This document shows positions 52,850-55,389 of a stretch of DNA of 55,389 nt, piece after piece. The first letter of the stretch is position 1, and each line of letters opens with the position of its first letter. A program made the position numbers and the translations under genes. Origin of the DNA: an uncultured Pseudoxanthomonas sp. (GTDB lineage Bacteria > Pseudomonadota > Gammaproteobacteria > Xanthomonadales > Xanthomonadaceae); contig CAMPIO010000016.1 in the NCBI GenBank assembly GCA_946886405.1, forward strand, positions 1-55,389, written 5' to 3'. Below the pieces are notes generated by a model. The model saw nothing but the letters and a program-made list of their open reading frames with translations. It searched no databases and was not told the DNA's origin.

Positions 52850-55255
52850 ATGATGCAGTCCCCGCGTCCGGGCATGTCGCCGGTCGCCGTCGATGCCCGG
52901 CCACATGATCCCGGCCGTCGCACCCTGTTCAAGGGCGTGGCGGGCGGTGCGCTGGTGGCGGGACTGCCGTGGGATGCCGGTGCGGTGGCGACGTACACGA
53001 CCACCACGCAAGACCTGCGGCTGTGGTATCGGCAGCCGGCGCGTGTCTGGGTGGAAGCGTTGCCGGTGGGCAATGGCCGGCTGGGCGCGATGGTGTTCGG
53101 CGGAGTCGCGCACGAGCGCCTGCAGCTCAACGAAGACACGCTGTACGCGGGCGGGCCGTATTCGGCGGTCAATCCGAAAGCGCGCGAGGGGCTGCCGCGG
53201 GTGCGCGCGCTCATCTTCGCCGGCCGCTATGCGGAGGCCGCCACCCTGGCCGACGAGACACTGATCTCGCGCCCGGTGAAGCAGATGGCGTACCAGCCGC
53301 TGGGCAACCTGTGGCTGCAGTTCGATCGCCTGGACGGCATTGCGGACTACCGCCGTGAACTCGACCTGGACGCCGCCGTCGCGCGCACGACCTTCCGCGT
53401 GGGTGCCGGCGTGCATCGGCGTGAGGTGTTCGTCTCGCCGGTCGACCAGTGCATCGTCGTGCGCTACACGGTCGATGGCGGCGACGCGATGATCGGCCGC
53501 ATTCGCACCGGCAACGAACATGCGACCACCACGCGCGTCGTCGATGGTGGCTGGCATGTCAGCGGTCGCAACATCGGCAAGCACGGGATCGAGGGCCACC
53601 TGCGCTTCGCCTTCCGCGTGCACGTCACGCATCGCGAAGGCCAGGTGCGCGTGGAGCAGGACCAGATCACCTTCGATGGCGTGCGCGAACTGGAACTGCG
53701 CATCGTCGCGGCGACCAACCATGTGGCATACGACGATGTCAGCGGCGATCCCGACGCGATCACTGCCGCGCAGCTGGTACGGGTGAAGGACAAGGGCTTT
53801 GACGCCGTGCTGGCCGACCATCTGGCCGAACACCGCCGGCTCTTCCATCGCGTGCGGCTGGACCTGGGCCGTACCGCCGCTGCCGACCTTCCCACCGACG
53901 AGCGCATCGCCGCGTTCGCGCAGGGCGACGATCCCGCGCTGGTGGCGCTGTACCACGCGTATGGGCGCTACCTGCTGGTCTGCAGCTCGCGGCCCGGCAG
54001 CCAGCCCGCCAACCTGCAGGGGATCTGGAACGACCTGATGGATCCGCCGTGGGAGAGCAAGTACACGGTCAACATCAATACCGAGATGAACTACTGGCCC
54101 GCCGAAGCGAACGGCCTGGGCGAATGCGTCGAGCCGCTGCAGCGCATGCTGGAGGAGCTGGCGAAGACCGGTGCCGATGTCGCCCGCGACATGTACGGCG
54201 CCGGTGGCTGGATGCTCCACAACAACACCGACCTGTGGCGTGCGGCCACGCCGCCGGATGGCGCGCGCTGGGCGCTGTGGCCGACGGGTGGGGCGTGGTT
54301 GCTGCAGGCGCTGTGGGATCGCTGGGACTACGGACGCGATCCGGAGTACCTGAAGCAGGTCTGGCCGTTGTTCAAGGGCGCGGCGCAGTTCTTCGTCGAT
54401 ACGTTGCAGGACGATCCGCAGACCGGGCACAAGGTCACCGTGCCGTCGCTGTCGCCGGAGAACGAACATCCTTTCGGCGCGGCGATCTGTGCGGGTCCGA
54501 CGATGGATGCGCAGATCCTCCGCGACCTGTTCGGCCAGTGCATCGAGGCGGCGCGCGTGCTCGGCGTGGATGCCGAGTTCGCAGCGCGCCTCGCCACGCT
54601 GCGGGAAAAGCTTCCCCCCAACCGGATCGGCAAGGCCGGGCAGTTGCAGGAGTGGCAGCAGGACTGGGACATGCAGGCGCCCGAGATCCACCACCGCCAC
54701 ATCTCGCATCTGTATGGCCTGCACCCGAGTGCGCAGATCAACCTGCGCGACACGCCCGAGCTTGCCCGTGCCGCGCAACGCACGCTGGAGATCCGCGGCG
54801 ACGAGGCCACCGGCTGGGGCATCGCGTGGCGGTTGAATTTCTGGACACGCCTGTGGGACGGCGAGCACAGCCTGAAGATCCTGCGCATGCTGCTGTCGCC
54901 GCAGCGCAGTTACCCGAACCTGTTCGACGCGCACCCGCCGTTCCAGATCGACGGCAACTTCGGTGGCGCCGCCGGCATCGTCGAGATGCTGGTGCAGAGC
55001 TGGGGCGGATCGATCTTCCTGCTGCCCGCGCTGCCGTCGTCATGGCGCGACGGTGAACTCGAAGGCGTGCGCGTGCGCAATGCCGCACGGCTGGACCTGG
55101 CCTGGAAAGCAGGACGCCTGGCCCGCGCCACGCTGCACTCGGACAAGGGCGGCCGCTACCAGCTGGTCCATGCGGGCCGCACGCTCGATCTCGAACTCGC
55201 CGCCGGCACCTCCGCAACGGCACGACTGCGCGACGGTGCGCTGGTGGACGCATGA
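52850..55255 (+). CDS. GH95 alpha-L-fucosidase with Tat signal
   Basis: A 801-residue GH95 enzyme; the family removes alpha-1,2-fucose from galactose of fucosylated xyloglucan. GRRTLFKGVAGGAL near the N terminus is a Tat-type signal, so it is exported folded. The N-terminal beta domain starts at LWYRQPARVWVEALPVGNGRLGAMVFGG. In the (alpha/alpha)6 barrel, Asn408 and Asn410 (VNINTEMNYWP), Glu537 (SPEN) and Asp701 (QIDGNFGG) match the family active site. ATGATG at 52850/52853 gives two equal starts, with GGGAGGG upstream. An alpha-L-galactosidase activity is also known in the family. Confidence 0.94.
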   Translation: MMQSPRPGMSPVAVDARPHDPGRRTLFKGVAGGALVAGLPWDAGAVATYTTTTQDLRLWYRQPARVWVEALPVGNGRLGAMVFGGVAHERLQLNEDTLYAGGPYSAVNPKAREGLPRVRALIFAGRYAEAATLADETLISRPVKQMAYQPLGNLWLQFDRLDGIADYRRELDLDAAVARTTFRVGAGVHRREVFVSPVDQCIVVRYTVDGGDAMIGRIRTGNEHATTTRVVDGGWHVSGRNIGKHGIEGHLRFAFRVHVTHREGQVRVEQDQITFDGVRELELRIVAATNHVAYDDVSGDPDAITAAQLVRVKDKGFDAVLADHLAEHRRLFHRVRLDLGRTAAADLPTDERIAAFAQGDDPALVALYHAYGRYLLVCSSRPGSQPANLQGIWNDLMDPPWESKYTVNINTEMNYWPAEANGLGECVEPLQRMLEELAKTGADVARDMYGAGGWMLHNNTDLWRAATPPDGARWALWPTGGAWLLQALWDRWDYGRDPEYLKQVWPLFKGAAQFFVDTLQDDPQTGHKVTVPSLSPENEHPFGAAICAGPTMDAQILRDLFGQCIEAARVLGVDAEFAARLATLREKLPPNRIGKAGQLQEWQQDWDMQAPEIHHRHISHLYGLHPSAQINLRDTPELARAAQRTLEIRGDEATGWGIAWRLNFWTRLWDGEHSLKILRMLLSPQRSYPNLFDAHPPFQIDGNFGGAAGIVEMLVQSWGGSIFLLPALPSSWRDGELEGVRVRNAARLDLAWKAGRLARATLHSDKGGRYQLVHAGRTLDLELAAGTSATARLRDGALVDA

Positions 55256-55268
55256 AAAAGGAAACGGC

Positions 55269-55389
55269 ATGAGCCTGGTCGCCGGCATCGATGCAGGCAC
55301 GCAAAGCCTGAAGGTGGTGGTGTACGACCCCGCTGCGCGGACGATCGTGACCAGCGTCAGCGCGCCGCTCGACTTGATGAGCGGCGAGG
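55269..55389 (+). CDS. xylB: Xylulokinase, FGGY family (5' part, cut by window end)
   Basis: The first 40 codons of a sugar kinase: MSLVAGIDAGTQSLKVVVYD is the phosphate-loop start of the FGGY family and fits xylulokinase. It starts 13 bases after the GH95 stop with AAGGAAAC upstream, as part of the same operon. In a xyloglucan locus it would use the xylose set free by GH31, after a xylose isomerase outside the window. Fuculokinase or another FGGY kinase is a possible alternative as most of the gene is not visible. Confidence 0.75.
   Translation, partial: MSLVAGIDAGTQSLKVVVYDPAARTIVTSVSAPLDLMSGE

Noticed and set aside
52730..54934. A 734-codon minus-strand frame opposite the GH95 gene
   Set aside because: Shadow frame without any recognisable motif; GH95 has its active-site residues on the plus strand.
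1..55389. CRISPR array, tRNA or rRNA genes, prophage or intact insertion sequence
   Set aside because: No regularly spaced repeats, no cloverleaf or rRNA sequence, and no transposase or integrase reading frame were seen.

Overview
The window looks like chromosome from a high-GC, Gram-negative, respiring gammaproteobacterium of the Xanthomonadaceae (Pseudoxanthomonas/Xanthomonas/Stenotrophomonas group). The reasons are the two TonB-dependent receptors, a xyloglucan locus of Xanthomonas type, GTAG-headed palindromic repeats like the SMAG elements of Stenotrophomonas, and a cbb3/FNR respiratory locus. The genus is an inference. No rRNA, tRNA, CRISPR array or intact insertion sequence was seen.

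Region 1 (1-5640). An FNR-type oxygen sensor gene runs in from the left edge. Next comes a lower-GC, minus-strand module that looks like a toxin (effector)/immunity array. In transcription order it has a frameshifted ankyrin lipoprotein copy, a 21-codon stump of a lost effector gene, an intact ankyrin lipoprotein (probable immunity), a 727-residue protein with a GHSLGGG lipase motif (probable effector), and a small coiled-coil membrane protein.

Region 2 (5641-21073). Low-oxygen respiration. On the minus strand ccoNOQP, a 98-residue membrane gene, ccoGHIS, a SafE/DsbD_2-type membrane gene, cydD and cydC form one chain of mostly overlapping genes of about 12.3 kb. cydABX runs divergently. The shared promoter region holds a perfect FNR site (18014-18027), so cbb3 oxidase, its copper/haem assembly genes, the CydDC exporter and bd oxidase can be controlled together by the FNR protein at the left edge. 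A bidirectional terminator follows cydX.

Region 3 (21096-31780). A TonB-dependent receptor and a TPR-sulfotransferase form one minus-strand operon. Divergent to them is a tight plus-strand operon: Rieske oxygenase, exported amidohydrolase, APC permease, and a trimethylamine/dimethylglycine-dehydrogenase-like flavoprotein. Together they suggest uptake, hydrolysis and oxidative N-demethylation of a methylated amine, betaine or modified peptide whose identity is unknown. An inverted pair of GTAG repeats ends the block.

Region 4 (31777-55389). A xyloglucan utilisation locus built around a LysR regulator. The plus strand carries a TonB receptor, GH74, SGNH acetylesterase, GH35, GH31, GH95 and the start of a xylulokinase. 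The minus strand carries a De Ley-Doudoroff galactose operon (SDR dehydrogenase, KDPGal aldolase, galactonate dehydratase, lactonase, KDGal kinase) followed by two GH43 enzymes. Side chains are thus cut to galactose, xylose, fucose and arabinose, and galactose and xylose are fed to encoded catabolic steps. A similar sequence (CCAA, then ATTTCATTkGTC) lies 230-250 bp before the first gene of each operon, in the same orientation, and is a candidate shared operator.
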